Part shown: piece by piece, positions 9,053 to 19,165 of the stretch
Layout of the letters: the number at the start of each line of letters is the position of its first letter
Position numbering within the stretch: the stretch's first letter is position 1
Assembly: GCF_003063575.1 (NCBI RefSeq)
Contig: NZ_NESC01000016.1
Coordinates: 1 to 50,342 of the forward strand
DNA length: 50,342 nucleotides
Direction: 5' to 3'
Origin: Limnohabitans sp. Jir72
Lineage (GTDB): Bacteria > Pseudomonadota > Gammaproteobacteria > Burkholderiales > Burkholderiaceae_C
Notes under the pieces: model-generated
What the model was told of the DNA's origin: nothing
The model's input: the letters and a program-made list of their open reading frames with translations, nothing else
The model's database searches: none
Translations under genes and position numbers: made by a program

Positions 9053-10732
9053 ATGTCTGAATCTTTTGCCGCCCTCTTTGAGGAATCCCTGCAACGTACC
9101 GAAATGCGCCCTGGTGAAGTCATCACCGCTGAAGTGGTGCGCATCGAACACAACTTCGTGGTCGTCAACGCCGGTCTCAAGTCCGAGTCCTACGTGCCCC
9201 TCGAAGAGTTCAAGAACGACCAGGGTGAAGTCGAAGTCCAGGTCGGCGACTTTGTCTCGGTGGCCATCGGCTCCATCGAAAACGGTTACGGCGACACCAT
9301 CTTGTCGCGCGACACCGCCAAGCGTTTGGCTTCTTGGATGTCTTTGGAAAAAGCCCTGGAATCCGGCGAGTTCGTCACTGGCGTGACCAGCGGCAAAGTC
9401 AAGGGTGGCCTGACCGTGTTGGTCAACGGCATCCGTGCTTTCTTGCCCGGCTCTTTGGTCGACACACGTCCTACCAAAGACCTGTCACCCTATGAGAACA
9501 AGACCTTGGAATTCAAGGTCATCAAGCTCGACCGCAAGCGCAACAACGTCGTGCTGTCACGCCGCGCTGTGGTGGAAGCCTCCATGGGCGAAGAGCGCGC
9601 CAAACTGATGGAAACCCTGCGCGAAGGCTCCATCGTCAATGGCGTGGTCAAGAACATCACCGAATACGGTGCGTTCGTGGACCTGGGCGGCATCGACGGT
9701 TTGTTGCACATCACCGACATGGCATGGCGCCGTGTCCGTCACCCTTCCGAAGTGGTCACTGCTGGTCAAGAAATCACCGCCAAGATCCTCAAGTTCGACA
9801 CCGAGAAAAACCGCGTGTCCTTGGGTCTGAAGCAAATGGGCGACGACCCATGGATGGGCGTGAACCGCCGCTACCCACAAGGCACCCGCATGTTCGGCAA
9901 GATCACCAACATCGCCGACTACGGCGCGTTTGTGGAACTCGAGCCAGGCATCGAAGGCTTGGTGCACGTGTCTGAAATGGACTGGACCAACAAGAACGTG
10001 GCCCCATCCAAGATCGTTGCTTTGGGCGACGAAGTCGAAGTCATGGTCCTCGAGATCGACGAAGACAAGCGCCGCATCAGCTTGGGCATGAAGCAGTGCC
10101 GTGCCAACCCATGGCAAGAGTTTGCTCAAAACACCAAGCGCGGCGACCGCGTCAAGGGCCCGATCAAGTCGATCACCGACTTCGGTGTGTTCGTGGGCTT
10201 GGCTGCCGGCATCGACGGCCTGGTGCACTTGTCTGACCTGTCTTGGAACGAGTCTGGCGAGAACGCCGTGCGCGAATTCAAGAAGGGTCAAGAAGTCGAG
10301 GCTTTGGTCTTGGCTGTGGACGTGGACCGCGAGCGCATCAGCTTGGGCATCAAACAGCTCGACTCCGATCCTTTCACCACCTTCACCTCCATCAACGACA
10401 AAGGCCAGACCGTCACCGGCAAGGTCAAGACCGTGGATGCCAAGGGCGCTGAAATCGACCTGGGCGAAGACATCGTGGGCTACCTGCGCGTGTCCGAAAT
10501 CTCGCGTGACCGCGTCGAAGACGCCAGCCACGTGCTGAAAGTCGGCGACGAAGTGACCGCTGTCGTGGTGAACGTGGATCGCAAGACACGCAACATCCAG
10601 TTGTCGATCAAAGCCAAAGACCAAGCTGACCAGCAAGAAGCCATGGCTTCGCTGTCGCAACAGTCTTCGCGTGAAAACGCTGGCACCACCAGCCTGGGCG
10701 CATTGCTGCGCGCCAAATTGGACAACAACTGA
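9053..10732 (+). CDS. rpsA: 30S ribosomal protein S1
   Basis: S1 (559 residues) holds mRNA on the 30S subunit and is needed to translate most leadered messages. The protein has the standard six S1 (OB-fold) domains, the later ones with repeating [22 protein letters not shown] cores. The N-terminus [10 protein letters not shown] is the usual ribosome-binding region. It follows cmk, the conserved position of rpsA in proteobacteria. The gene has its own 203-base leader and probably its own promoter inside cmk, and it is followed by a strong terminator. In E. coli S1 represses its own translation through the leader; whether this leader does so is unknown. Confidence 0.97.
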   Translation: MSESFAALFEESLQRTEMRPGEVITAEVVRIEHNFVVVNAGLKSESYVPLEEFKNDQGEVEVQVGDFVSVAIGSIENGYGDTILSRDTAKRLASWMSLEKALESGEFVTGVTSGKVKGGLTVLVNGIRAFLPGSLVDTRPTKDLSPYENKTLEFKVIKLDRKRNNVVLSRRAVVEASMGEERAKLMETLREGSIVNGVVKNITEYGAFVDLGGIDGLLHITDMAWRRVRHPSEVVTAGQEITAKILKFDTEKNRVSLGLKQMGDDPWMGVNRRYPQGTRMFGKITNIADYGAFVELEPGIEGLVHVSEMDWTNKNVAPSKIVALGDEVEVMVLEIDEDKRRISLGMKQCRANPWQEFAQNTKRGDRVKGPIKSITDFGVFVGLAAGIDGLVHLSDLSWNESGENAVREFKKGQEVEALVLAVDVDRERISLGIKQLDSDPFTTFTSINDKGQTVTGKVKTVDAKGAEIDLGEDIVGYLRVSEISRDRVEDASHVLKVGDEVTAVVVNVDRKTRNIQLSIKAKDQADQQEAMASLSQQSSRENAGTTSLGALLRAKLDNN

Positions 10733-10766
10733 TCGTTGTTGAACTGAATGGCAGCTGCCGTCTGAA

Positions 10767-10799
10767 AAGCCTGCCCCTGTGATGGGGGCAGGCTTTTTT
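10767..10799 (+). terminator. Rho-independent terminator after rpsA
   Basis: AAGCCTGCCCC pairs with GGGGCAGGCTT across a 7-base loop (11-bp stem), and the right arm runs into a stretch of six T. It lies 35 bases after the rpsA stop. This is the clearest plus-strand intrinsic terminator in the first half of the window. Confidence 0.9.
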
Positions 10800-10838
10800 C
10801 AAGCCTGTTACAAATGACTTGAATACAAGTAAAACTCC

Positions 10839-11150
10839 ATGACACGCTCTGATCTGGTTGAAGAATTGGCGGCGCGCTTTGCGCAGTTGACCCACCGCGA
10901 CGCTGAACTGGCCGTCAAAACGGTGCTGGATGCCATGAGCGAAGCCTTGGTCCGAGGACATCGCATCGAAATCCGCGGCTTTGGCAGCTTTTCGATCAAC
11001 CGCAGACCGCCTCGTATCGGGCGTAACCCTCGCTCGGGAGAAAGCGTGCAGATCCCTGAAAAAAGAGTTCCACATTTCAAACCAGGTAAAGCTTTGCGTG
11101 AAGCAGTGGATGCTGGCACAGCTCTTGCCAACGTCAAGACCCACGCCTGA
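10839..11150 (+). CDS. ihfB: Integration host factor subunit beta
   Basis: IHF-beta (103 residues) pairs with IHF-alpha to bend DNA sharply in replication, recombination and transcription. The sequence begins [14 protein letters not shown] and contains the DNA-binding beta-arm region [22 protein letters not shown] and the C-terminal [10 protein letters not shown], all typical of the HU/IHF family. Position directly after rpsA is the conserved one for ihfB. No good Shine-Dalgarno is visible. Instead a small palindrome (ACTTG-AATA-CAAGT, 10817-10830) sits just before the start, which may influence translation or binding. Confidence 0.95.
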   Translation: MTRSDLVEELAARFAQLTHRDAELAVKTVLDAMSEALVRGHRIEIRGFGSFSINRRPPRIGRNPRSGESVQIPEKRVPHFKPGKALREAVDAGTALANVKTHA

Positions 11151-11226
11151 TCGGTTGGCCCACACACACAACACGCATCGCAGGGAAAGCCGCCGTTAGA
11201 ATGTTCGCAGCACCTCGAGGTTCTTC

Positions 11227-11514
11227 ATGAAGCGACTACTTCGGCTGTTTCAGTGGGTACTGAAAGCAGCGGTTTTTTTCACCCTGTTCGCGTTTGCGCT
11301 GAACAACCAGCAAGAAACTCGCGTGAATTTCTTTTTTGGCACGTTCTGGCAAGCGCCCACTGTATTGGTGGTGCTGTCGGCATTCACGTTGGGTATGGTC
11401 ATCGGCGTACTGGGCATGGTGCCCCGCTGGTGGCGTCATCGCCAAGCGATCCAACAACATGTCAAACCACCAGCCGTGATGAACCCGATACCCGAGACTC
11501 CGCATGGAATTTGA
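11227..11514 (+). CDS. lapA: LapA-domain inner membrane protein
   Basis: This 95-residue protein has two transmembrane segments (about residues 10-27 and 43-63) around a short loop with NNQQETRVNFFFG, the signature of the LapA (DUF1049) family. In E. coli LapA works with LapB in the control of lipopolysaccharide synthesis through LpxC turnover. The gene lies between ihfB and lapB, its usual place in betaproteobacteria. Its 3' end overlaps lapB by 11 bases, so the two are co-translated. Confidence 0.85.
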   Translation: MKRLLRLFQWVLKAAVFFTLFAFALNNQQETRVNFFFGTFWQAPTVLVVLSAFTLGMVIGVLGMVPRWWRHRQAIQQHVKPPAVMNPIPETPHGI

Positions 11515-12658
11515 TCTGACCTGGATTTTGCTGGGCTTGCCCATGGCCTTTGGCCTGGGTTGGGTGGCCTCTCGTCTGGACCTGCGAGAACTGCGCATCG
11601 CCAACCGCCAAGCCCCTCGCGCATATTTCAAAGGCCTGAACTTCCTGCTCAACGAACAGCAAGACCAAGCCATCGACGCCTTCATCGAAGCTGTTCAGAA
11701 CGATCCGGACACCTCCGAATTGCACTTTGCATTGGGCAACCTGTTTCGCCGCCGCGGCGAATACGATCGTGCCGTTCGCGTGCACGAGCACTTGCTTTCC
11801 CGTGCGGATCTGAGCACCACAGATCGCCAGCGTGCTCAGCACGGTTTGGCTCTCGATTATCTGAAAGCCGGTTTACTCGACCGCGCCGAAGAAGCCCTGC
11901 GCAAATTGGAAGGCACACATCACGAAGGTCAGGCTCGACTGGCTCGGCTGGCCATTTACGAACGTTCACGCGAGTGGCCTGAAGCCACACTGGTGGCCCA
12001 ACTCCTTGAAAAATCGGGGGAAGCCAACTTCAGCGTGCGAATGGCGCATTACCAATGCGAACAAGCCCGAGAGGCGGTGCAACAAGGCGACTCGGCCAAA
12101 GCCCTGCAAATGCTGCAGCGCGCCGTCCTCGATTCGCCCGATGCACCCCGTCCGCGGATTTTGTTGGGTCAACTGCAATTGGCCCAAGGCCAGGCCCATG
12201 CGGCGGTTGAAACACTGAAGGCGCTGTTCGAAAAAGCAGACGCTGCAGCCCCCTTGGCGGCCGCCAGTCTGGCCAAAGCGGCCCAGACAGCGAATTTGAC
12301 CGCGACCGCATTCCATGTGCTGGAGGCCCATTACGCCAAACAACCTTGTATCGATGTGCTCGAAGCCATGGCCAGCCTGGACGCTGCGGAACCCGACGGT
12401 CAAGCCGCTTCGCACCAGCGTTACCTGGACCATCTTCAAAAACAACCGTCTTTGATGGCGGCCTCGCGCTGGCTCAATGGGCAAGCGCAACAAGATCCTT
12501 TGCCTGCGCCCGTTCAGAAAGCACTGGAGCAAGCCACACGCCCATTGGCCCGCTACCGCTGCGCGGCCTGCGGCTTTGAAGCCAAAGAACACTTCTGGCA
12601 TTGCCCGGGTTGCCAGGCCTGGGACAGCTACCCGCCACGCCGCGTCGAAGAACTTTGA
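11504..12658 (+). CDS. lapB: LapB (YciM), TPR protein with rubredoxin-type metal site
   Basis: LapB (384 residues) is an inner-membrane-anchored assembly factor that promotes FtsH degradation of LpxC and so sets LPS level. Residues 1-20 form an N-terminal membrane anchor, followed by a domain of tetratricopeptide repeats (for example FLLNEQQDQAIDAFIEAV and LHFALGNLFRRRGEYDRA). The C-terminal module has YRCAACGFEAKEHFWHCPGC, a four-cysteine rubredoxin-like metal site. The start overlaps lapA. A weak hairpin (CATCTCG/CGAGGTG, 12672-12692) lies after the stop, without a clear T-run. Confidence 0.92.
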   Translation: MEFDLTWILLGLPMAFGLGWVASRLDLRELRIANRQAPRAYFKGLNFLLNEQQDQAIDAFIEAVQNDPDTSELHFALGNLFRRRGEYDRAVRVHEHLLSRADLSTTDRQRAQHGLALDYLKAGLLDRAEEALRKLEGTHHEGQARLARLAIYERSREWPEATLVAQLLEKSGEANFSVRMAHYQCEQAREAVQQGDSAKALQMLQRAVLDSPDAPRPRILLGQLQLAQGQAHAAVETLKALFEKADAAAPLAAASLAKAAQTANLTATAFHVLEAHYAKQPCIDVLEAMASLDAAEPDGQAASHQRYLDHLQKQPSLMAASRWLNGQAQQDPLPAPVQKALEQATRPLARYRCAACGFEAKEHFWHCPGCQAWDSYPPRRVEEL

Positions 12659-12779
12659 ACGCCGCCTGAAACATCTCGTTTCAAGCGAGGTGCTTTAAGC
12701 CTTTACCCACCGCCGCCCCGGCCAGACAATTTCGCTTTCCGGCAAACATCGGGTTCACCGGTACAGGGAGGGGCATCGC

Positions 12780-13151
12780 ATGATCGCAAAAACAGCAGCC
12801 GTGCTGGTCACCGGATTGTTTGCCGGACTGTCTTGGGCTCAAATCGAACTGAACAAAGCCTCCGAAATTGACCTGGATGGCCTCAGGGGCGTGGGCCCAA
12901 GCCTGACACGGCAGGTGCTCCATGAGCGACAAAAAGGGGCGTTTGCAGACTGGCCCGATGTCATGCAACGCATCAAGGGCATCGGCCCTAAAAAAGCGGC
13001 CAGCTTGTCAGATCAAGGGCTGCGCGTGCAAGGCCAGTTGTACGCACCTTCGGTGCCCACCATGCCACAGCCCACCATGCCACAGCCCACCATGCCACAG
13101 CCCGCCGTGACGCCAAACGCCGACTCAGTTTCTGGCACCCACACGCGCTGA
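12780..13151 (+). CDS. ComEA-like helix-hairpin-helix protein
   Basis: This 123-residue protein has an N-terminal signal peptide (MIAKTAAVLVTGLFAGLSWA) followed by a ComEA-type double helix-hairpin-helix domain with IELNKASEIDLDGLRGVGP and IKGIGPKKA. ComEA binds incoming double-stranded DNA in the periplasm during natural transformation; short single-domain forms like this are common in betaproteobacteria. The C-terminal tail carries three identical Pro-Thr-Met-Pro-Gln units and looks disordered. AGGGAGG lies upstream of the start. It stands alone after lapB, so a DNA-uptake role is a family inference. Confidence 0.8.
   Translation: MIAKTAAVLVTGLFAGLSWAQIELNKASEIDLDGLRGVGPSLTRQVLHERQKGAFADWPDVMQRIKGIGPKKAASLSDQGLRVQGQLYAPSVPTMPQPTMPQPTMPQPAVTPNADSVSGTHTR
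13056..13100 (+). repeat. Three tandem 15-bp repeats inside the ComEA-like gene
   Basis: The unit CCCACCATGCCACAG occurs three times head to tail without a mismatch and encodes Pro-Thr-Met-Pro-Gln each time. Because the unit length is a multiple of three, copy-number change keeps the frame. It is a candidate in-frame variable repeat. Confidence 0.9.
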
Positions 13152-13196
13152 GGTGTGCACGGAGGCCCAGCCTGAGGCCTGCCCCGAATGCAGACC

Positions 13197-16100
13197 TCAA
13201 ACGGCGCCAAATCCCCCGCCACCCGGCGTGTGGATCTCCAACACATCGCCCACCTGCATCTCCACCTGGCCAATGTGCGCCAACTCTTGGGTGCTGCCAT
13301 CGCTGCGCACCACCCGGTTGATGCCCGGCAAGCCACTGTGCCCGCCCGCCATGCCAAAGGCCGGATGGATGCGTCCGTTGGACAAAATGCCCGCCGTCAT
13401 CGGCTCCAGAAAGCGCACCCGGCGCACCCCGCCATCGCCACCCCGCCAGCGCCCCGCACCGCCCGAACCTTGGCGGATCGCGTAGCTGTCCAGCCGCACC
13501 GGAAAGCGGAACTCCAGCACCTCGGGGTCGGTCAGGCGTGAATTGGTCATGTGGGTTTGCACCACCGAAGTACCGTCAAAACCGCCTATCAACTGGCCCT
13601 TGTCGTCAAAACGTCCGCCTGCGCCGCTGCCGCCTGAGATGGTTTCGTAGTACTGCACCCGCGCATTGCCAAAGGTGAAGTTGTTCATGGTCGGCTGGCT
13701 GCCCGCCATCACACCCAAAGCACCGAACAGCGCATTGGTGATGCAAGTCGAGGTTTCCACATTGCCCGCCACCACCGAAGCCGGTGCGTTGGGGTTGAGC
13801 ATGGAGCCCTGCGGAATGATGACCTTGAGCGGCTTCAGGCACCCCGCGTTCAGCGGAATATCGTCATCCACCAGGCTGCGGAAAACGTACAGCACCGCCG
13901 CCATGCACACCGCCCGGGGCGCATTGAAGTTGTTGGGCAATTGGGCGCTGGTGCCGGTGAAGTCAATCTCGGCCGTGCGCTCAGCCGCATTGACGCGCAC
14001 AGCCACCTGGATCTGCGCGCCATTGTCCAGCGGCAAAGTGAAAGTGCCGTTTTTCAGGCGCGTGATGACGCGGCGCACCGATTCCTCGGCGTTGTCCTGC
14101 ACATGGCGCATATAGGCCTGCACCACGTCCAGCCCAAACTGGTCCACCATGCGGCGCAGCTCTTGCACGCCTTTTTCGTTGGCGGCGATCTGCGCCTTCA
14201 GGTCGGCCATGTTTTGCGCCGGGTTGCGCGAAGGGTATTCGCCGCTTTGCAGCAAGGCCACCATCTCGGCTTCTCGCAAACGCCCGGCTTCGACCAATTT
14301 GAAGTTGTTGATCTGCACGCCCTCTTCTTCTATGCGCGTGGAAAACGGCGGCATGGAGCCGGGCGTCAAACCGCCCACATCGGCATGGTGGCCGCGTGAG
14401 CCCACATAAAACACCGGCTCGGTATGGCCCTCCAGATACACCGGGGTGATGACGGTGATGTCGGGCAAATGCGTGCCGCCGTGGTAAGGGTCGTTGAGCA
14501 CGAACACATCGCCCGGCTGCATGCGACCTTTGTTCTCTTGAATCACGGTCTGAATGCTTTCACCCATCGAACCCAAATGCACCGGCATGTGTGGCGCATT
14601 GGCAATCAAGTGCCCTTCGGCGCTGAACAAGGCGCAAGAGAAGTCCAGCCGCTCTTTGATGTTGACCGAGTAAGCCGTGTTTTGCAGCTGCAAACCCATT
14701 TGCTCGGCGATGTTCATGAACAGGTTGTTGAACACTTCCAGCAGCACCGGGTCGGCCTGCGTGCCTGCCGCGTGCTGCACCGCCCGTGCTTGTACGCGCA
14801 CCAGCAGCAAATGGTCCAGAGAGGTCAGCCGAGCCTGCCAACCGGGCTCCACCACAGTGGTGGCGTTTTTCTCGGCAATGATGGCGGGGCCGTCGATCAC
14901 GTCGCCGGGGCGCATGTCTTCGCGCACCACCAGCGCGGCATCCTGCCACTGGGCCACGCCTTGGGCGTTGGTGGCGTAGACCTGCACCGTGTCACGGCGC
15001 GGCACTTCGCGTTCGGGGTTCAGACCGTGAACGGCCTCTTCGGGCGCATCACCGGGCAGCACGGCCTCGACCGACACGGCCTCCACCACCAGGGCTTTGC
15101 CCTGCATCAAGAAGGCAAAGCGCTGGCGATAAGCCGCCTCAAAACCGGCCACCAATTGGGCCTGATCACCCCAAGACACGACCAGCGCCGAGTCGGTGCC
15201 TTCATAGCGCAAATGCGCGCGTTGGCGCAGCTCGATGCGGTCGGCACCTCCGGCATCCACGCCCATTTGCGCCAGCAAGGCTTGGCGCGAGGTTTCGCCC
15301 AAAGCCTGCAAACGCTCGGCCATGTAAGGCATGGCCGCAGCATCCAATCGTCGCTCCACAGACTCCTCGCGCATCACGTTCTGGTCGGCCAAGCCCATAC
15401 CATAGGCCGACAGCACGCCCGCCAGCGGGTGCACCAGCACCTGCGACATGCCCAAAGCGTCGGCCACCAAACAAGCATGTTGCCCCCCCGCCCCGCCAAA
15501 ACACTGCAAGGTGTAACGCGTCACGTCGTAACCCCGCGCCACCGAGATTTTCTTGATCGCGTTGGCCATCTGCTGCACCGCGATCTGGATGAAACCATGC
15601 GCCACGTCTTCGGCGGCGCGGCCGGTCTGTGCGGCCAGTTTTTGGAAGTGCCCGCGCACTACCTCGGCGTCCAGAGGCTGGTTCGCCTCCGGCCCGAACA
15701 GCGACGGGAAAAACTTCGGCTGTACCTTGCCCACCATCACGTTGGCATCGGTCACGGCCAAAGGCCCGCCCCGGCGGTAACTGGCTGGGCCGGGGTTGGC
15801 ACCCGCGCTTTGTGGCCCCACCCGAAACCGCGCACCGTCATAGGCCAGCAATGACCCGCCGCCTGCCGCCACGGTGTGGATGCTCATCATCGGGGCGCGC
15901 ATGCGCACCCCGGCTACTTGCGTTTCAAACTCGCGCTCGAACTGTCCGGCAAAGTGCGACACATCGGTGGACGTGCCACCCATGTCAAACCCAATCACCT
16001 TGTCGTGCCCCGCCAGCTGAGCCGTGCGGGCCATGCCCACAATGCCGCCCGCCGGGCCACTCAAAATCGCGTCCTTGCCCGCAAACACCTGTGCGTCCGT

Positions 16101-16859
16101 GAGGCCACCCGAAGACTGCATGAACATCAGTTTCACGCCCGGCATCTCAGAAGCCACCTGGTTCACATAGCGGCCCAAAATCGGTGACAAGTAGGCATCC
16201 ACCACCGTGGTGTCGCCCCGGCTGACCAGCTTCATCATCGGACTGGTCTGGTGTGAGGTGCTGACCTGTGTGAAACCCACTTCACGCGCCAGCCGAGCGG
16301 CAGCCTGCTCGTGCGCCGTGTGCCGCCAGCCGTGCATGAAGACCACCGCCACCGAGCGCACACCTTGGGTGTGCCAATGCATCAATTGGGTGCGCAAATG
16401 CGCTTCGTCCAAAGGCTGCAAGACCTCGCCGTCTACCGCCACGCGCTCTTGCGCCTCGACCACGGCGCTGTAGAGCAACTCGGGCAACACGATCTGCCGG
16501 TCAAACAAACGCGGGCGGTTTTGGTAGGCGATGCGCAGCGCATCGCCAAAGCCATGTGTGGTCACCAGCAGCGTGGCCTCGCCCTTGCGCTCGAGCAGCG
16601 CGTTGGTGGCCACAGTGGTGCCCATCTTCACGCACTCGACCAGCTCGGGCGTGACCGGCTCACCGGCTTTGAGGCCCAGCAAATGGCGAATGCCTGCCAC
16701 GGCCGCGTCGCGGTATTGCTCTGGGTTTTCGGAGAGCAGCTTGTGCGTCACCAAGCTGCCGTCAGGCCGCTTGCCGACCACATCGGTGAAGGTGCCGCCC
16801 CGGTCGATCCAGAACTGCCAGCGGTTTTTGCCAGTGGAGGGATGGATTGCTTCGCTCAT
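13197..16859 (-). CDS. 5-oxoprolinase / hydantoinase (fused HyuA-HyuB type)
   Basis: This 1220-residue protein is an ATP-dependent amidohydrolase of the 5-oxoprolinase family, which opens 5-oxo-L-proline to glutamate. The N-terminal half has [12 protein letters not shown], the hydantoinase A Gly-rich phosphate loop, [24 protein letters not shown], and [13 protein letters not shown]. The second half, beginning around residue 700, is hydantoinase B with [23 protein letters not shown] and a Gly-rich C-terminal end. Bacteria often split these halves into two genes; here they are one chain as in eukaryotic OPLAH. I start at the ATG at 16859 because the preceding 30 in-frame residues overlap the MarR-type gene. 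Only 13 bases separate it from that gene on the same strand, so they probably form an operon. Confidence 0.9.
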   Translation of the reverse strand: MSEAIHPSTGKNRWQFWIDRGGTFTDVVGKRPDGSLVTHKLLSENPEQYRDAAVAGIRHLLGLKAGEPVTPELVECVKMGTTVATNALLERKGEATLLVTTHGFGDALRIAYQNRPRLFDRQIVLPELLYSAVVEAQERVAVDGEVLQPLDEAHLRTQLMHWHTQGVRSVAVVFMHGWRHTAHEQAAARLAREVGFTQVSTSHQTSPMMKLVSRGDTTVVDAYLSPILGRYVNQVASEMPGVKLMFMQSSGGLTDAQVFAGKDAILSGPAGGIVGMARTAQLAGHDKVIGFDMGGTSTDVSHFAGQFEREFETQVAGVRMRAPMMSIHTVAAGGGSLLAYDGARFRVGPQSAGANPGPASYRRGGPLAVTDANVMVGKVQPKFFPSLFGPEANQPLDAEVVRGHFQKLAAQTGRAAEDVAHGFIQIAVQQMANAIKKISVARGYDVTRYTLQCFGGAGGQHACLVADALGMSQVLVHPLAGVLSAYGMGLADQNVMREESVERRLDAAAMPYMAERLQALGETSRQALLAQMGVDAGGADRIELRQRAHLRYEGTDSALVVSWGDQAQLVAGFEAAYRQRFAFLMQGKALVVEAVSVEAVLPGDAPEEAVHGLNPEREVPRRDTVQVYATNAQGVAQWQDAALVVREDMRPGDVIDGPAIIAEKNATTVVEPGWQARLTSLDHLLLVRVQARAVQHAAGTQADPVLLEVFNNLFMNIAEQMGLQLQNTAYSVNIKERLDFSCALFSAEGHLIANAPHMPVHLGSMGESIQTVIQENKGRMQPGDVFVLNDPYHGGTHLPDITVITPVYLEGHTEPVFYVGSRGHHADVGGLTPGSMPPFSTRIEEEGVQINNFKLVEAGRLREAEMVALLQSGEYPSRNPAQNMADLKAQIAANEKGVQELRRMVDQFGLDVVQAYMRHVQDNAEESVRRVITRLKNGTFTLPLDNGAQIQVAVRVNAAERTAEIDFTGTSAQLPNNFNAPRAVCMAAVLYVFRSLVDDDIPLNAGCLKPLKVIIPQGSMLNPNAPASVVAGNVETSTCITNALFGALGVMAGSQPTMNNFTFGNARVQYYETISGGSGAGGRFDDKGQLIGGFDGTSVVQTHMTNSRLTDPEVLEFRFPVRLDSYAIRQGSGGAGRWRGGDGGVRRVRFLEPMTAGILSNGRIHPAFGMAGGHSGLPGINRVVRSDGSTQELAHIGQVEMQVGDVLEIHTPGGGGFGAV

Positions 16860-16872
16860 CGCTTGCCTCTGT

Positions 16873-17406
16873 TCACAAAGATGCGGCAGCACGCGCTGCC
16901 TGGTCGTACATGCCCGAAAGCACACGCAGCAATCGGGCCAACTCGCCAATGTCGCGGTTCAGGCCATCGTCGGCTTTGAGCGCGTCGATCAAGCAGCTCT
17001 CTCGGATCTCGCGGTAGCGCTGCACAAATTGACGCCCCTCGTCGGTCGCGGCATAGGTCACTTCCTTGCCGTTTTTTTGCGAAGCCACCACGCCCAGACC
17101 CTGCAGTTTTTTGAGGGCGTAATTCACCAAATGGGTGTCTTCGATGTTCATGATGAAGCAGATGTCGGCCAGGCGCTTGTCGCGCGCCCGGTGCGTCACA
17201 TGGTGCAGCACCAGCACATCCAGCGGGGTCAGGTCTTTCAGGCCCGCCGCGCTCATGCAGTGCACGATCCAGCGGTGAAAAGCGTTGCCCGCCACGATCA
17301 GGCCGAACTCGAATTCGCTCATCTCGGCGCTGTCGGGCGAGACCAGATGGGCCGAAGACACGATGGGGTTGGCGGCTTTGTTGGGGGCTGGATGTTTGCT
17401 GGGCAT
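16873..17406 (-). CDS. MarR-like winged-helix regulator
   Basis: About 177 residues from the ATG at 17406; a GTG two codons upstream (17412) is an equally possible start. Residues about 35-150 form a MarR-type winged helix (LTPLDVLVLHHVTHRARDKRLADIC, then VNYALKKLQGLGVV and a basic wing near KNGKEVTYAATDEG). It is upstream of the 5-oxoprolinase gene on the same strand and divergent from the TRAP operon. The intergenic DNA carries a CAACAA-T-TTGTTG palindrome. A local repressor responding to the transported or hydrolysed compound is the simplest inference. Confidence 0.8.
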   Translation of the reverse strand: MPSKHPAPNKAANPIVSSAHLVSPDSAEMSEFEFGLIVAGNAFHRWIVHCMSAAGLKDLTPLDVLVLHHVTHRARDKRLADICFIMNIEDTHLVNYALKKLQGLGVVASQKNGKEVTYAATDEGRQFVQRYREIRESCLIDALKADDGLNRDIGELARLLRVLSGMYDQAARAAASL

Positions 17407-17463
17407 GGGCACACGCTTTCAGGGCAATGGTGAGAAAGTCTAGTCGCCATCATCACAATTTGC

Positions 17464-17479
17464 CAACAATTTGTTGACA
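17464..17479. promoter_or_regulatory. Palindrome overlapping a TTGACA -35 box between marR-like gene and TRAP operon
   Basis: CAACAA and TTGTTG flank a single T (17464-17476), a 13-bp perfect palindrome of the size MarR proteins bind. It runs into TTGACA (17474-17479), an exact -35 consensus on the plus strand. No convincing -10 hexamer stands 17 bases further on, so the promoter part is tentative. The site lies 58 bases before the regulator start and 136 before dctP. Confidence 0.45.
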
Positions 17480-17614
17480 TTAAGGGAAATCACCGATCCC
17501 AAGCACTGGCAACTTGCCTACAGTGAACAGCAGCCCGATGCACCGGCTGCGTGCACATCACAGGCACAGCTTTTGCTGTGCTCCATGGCTTGGTCCACCT
17601 TTTCAGGAGTTTTC

Positions 17615-18592
17615 ATGAAACGTCGCGCCCTCCACCTCAGCCTGCTGGCTGGCCTGCTGGCCCTCTCCGGTTTGGTCTCGGCCCAAACCAAGTGGGACCT
17701 GCCCGCCGCCTACCCGTCCAGCAACTTCCACTCGCTGAACTTGGCCCAGTTCGCCACCGATGTGGACAAAGCCTCCGGCGGCAAACTCAAGATCACGGTG
17801 CACGCCAATGCATCGCTCTTCAAAGCCCCCGAGATCAAGCGCGCCGTGCAAGGCGGTCAAGCCCAGGCGGGTGAAATTTTGCTGGCCAACTTCAGCAACG
17901 AATGGCCGATTTACGCCGCCGACGGCCTGCCCTTCTTGGCCGACAGCTACGACGAAGGCATGAAGCTTTACAAAGCCCAAAAGCCCGTGATGGAGAAGAA
18001 GCTGGCCGAACAAGGCATGGTGCTGCTGTACTCGGTGGCCTGGCCACCCCAGGGCATCTACAGCAAGAAAGCCATCAACAGCGCAGCCGACCTCAAGGGC
18101 ATCAAGTGGCGCTCGTACAGCCCGTCGACCGCCCGCATCGCCGAGCTGGTGGGCGCGCAGCCTGTGACGGTGCAGGCGGCAGAATTTACCCAGGCCCTGG
18201 CCACCGGCGTGGTCGAGTCGACCATGACGTCTGGTGCCACAGGCGTGGACAGCAAGCTCTACGAACACCTCAAGTATTACTACGACGTGCAGGCCTGGTT
18301 GCCCAAGAACGCGGTGATCGCCAACAAGAAGGCTTTTGACGCACTCGACAAAGCCACGCAAGACGCCGTGATGAAGGCCGCCGCCGATGCTGAAAGCCGT
18401 GGCTGGAGCGAGTCACGCAAAGTCAACGACACAACGCTGGCCACCCTCAAAGCCAATGGCATGACCGTCACGGCCCCATCGGCCCAACTCAAAGCCGACA
18501 TGGCCAAGGTGGGCGACACCATGCTCAAAGAATGGCTGGACAAAGCGGGTGCCGAAGGCAAGGCCCTGGTCGACGCCTACAACAAGAAATAA
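17615..18592 (+). CDS. TRAP transporter periplasmic binding protein (DctP), system 1
   Basis: The 325-residue protein starts at an ATG preceded by AGGAG five bases upstream; longer upstream starts would hide the signal peptide. Residues 1-23 (MKRRALHLSLLAGLLALSGL and on to VSA) form a Sec signal peptide. The mature part is a DctP-family binding protein, with YPSSNFHSLNLAQFATDVDK and the interdomain stretch INSAADLKGIKWRSYSP carrying the arginine that usually holds a carboxylate. It captures a substrate, probably an organic acid, for DctQM. Neighbouring 5-oxoprolinase suggests a pyroglutamate- or hydantoin-like ligand, which is an inference from context only. Confidence 0.9.
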   Translation: MKRRALHLSLLAGLLALSGLVSAQTKWDLPAAYPSSNFHSLNLAQFATDVDKASGGKLKITVHANASLFKAPEIKRAVQGGQAQAGEILLANFSNEWPIYAADGLPFLADSYDEGMKLYKAQKPVMEKKLAEQGMVLLYSVAWPPQGIYSKKAINSAADLKGIKWRSYSPSTARIAELVGAQPVTVQAAEFTQALATGVVESTMTSGATGVDSKLYEHLKYYYDVQAWLPKNAVIANKKAFDALDKATQDAVMKAAADAESRGWSESRKVNDTTLATLKANGMTVTAPSAQLKADMAKVGDTMLKEWLDKAGAEGKALVDAYNKK

Positions 18593-18598
18593 GCCCAC

Positions 18599-19165
18599 AT
18601 GAGCACCAGCAGCACAGCCAGCGCCAGCTTAGGCAGGCGCTTTTTGGACGGTTTGTACCTCTTGGGGGGCAACCTGGCCGCCCTGTGCGTGCTGGCCATT
18701 TTGGTCTTGATGATCGCCGCCTCGGTGGGGCGCGTGTTCGAGTGGCGCGTCTCCTGGGTCAACGACATCGTGGCTTGGCTGTGCGCGGCTGCGGCCTTTT
18801 TGGGCATGGCCTACAGCTTTAGAAACGGCGACTTTGTGCGCGTGACATTGGTGCTCGAATCGGTGTCTGCCCCCGTGCGCCGCTGGCTGGAGCTGGTCTC
18901 ACTGGCCGTGGCCGCCGTGGCGATTGGCTACCTGGGCTATTGGGCAGCGCGCTTTACCTGGGAAAGCTACGAATTCAATGACATCGCAGGCAATATGGTG
19001 GCGATCCCGATCTGGATTCCGCAAATGAGCTTTGTGATCGGCTCGGCCATTTTGGTGATCGCCGTGCTCGACGAATGCGTCTGCGTGTTCCGGGGCGGCA
19101 AGCCCAGCTATGTGGCGCGTGTCGAAGAGCGGCACGCCCGTGGTGATTTTTCAGAGGAGATGTGA
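18599..19165 (+). CDS. TRAP transporter small membrane subunit (DctQ), system 1
   Basis: This 188-residue protein has four predicted membrane helices (about residues 20-45, 55-75, 95-118 and 140-165), the DctQ pattern. VSWVNDIVAWLCAAAAFLGM and FVRVTLVLE match the family. It forms the membrane complex with DctM and couples uptake to a sodium gradient in known systems. It starts 6 bases after dctP and its stop overlaps the dctM start by one base. Confidence 0.9.
   Translation: MSTSSTASASLGRRFLDGLYLLGGNLAALCVLAILVLMIAASVGRVFEWRVSWVNDIVAWLCAAAAFLGMAYSFRNGDFVRVTLVLESVSAPVRRWLELVSLAVAAVAIGYLGYWAARFTWESYEFNDIAGNMVAIPIWIPQMSFVIGSAILVIAVLDECVCVFRGGKPSYVARVEERHARGDFSEEM

Noticed and set aside
13056..13100. 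CRISPR-like repeat
   Set aside because: Repeats of 15 bases without spacers lie inside a coding sequence.
14424..15854. Plus-strand frame of 476 residues inside the oxoprolinase region
   Set aside because: His/Gln-rich shadow of the minus-strand 5-oxoprolinase.
16950..17420. Extension of the oxoprolinase to an upstream start near 16949
   Set aside because: The additional 30 residues are antisense-like and overlap the MarR-type gene; the ATG at 16859 gives the family N-terminus.
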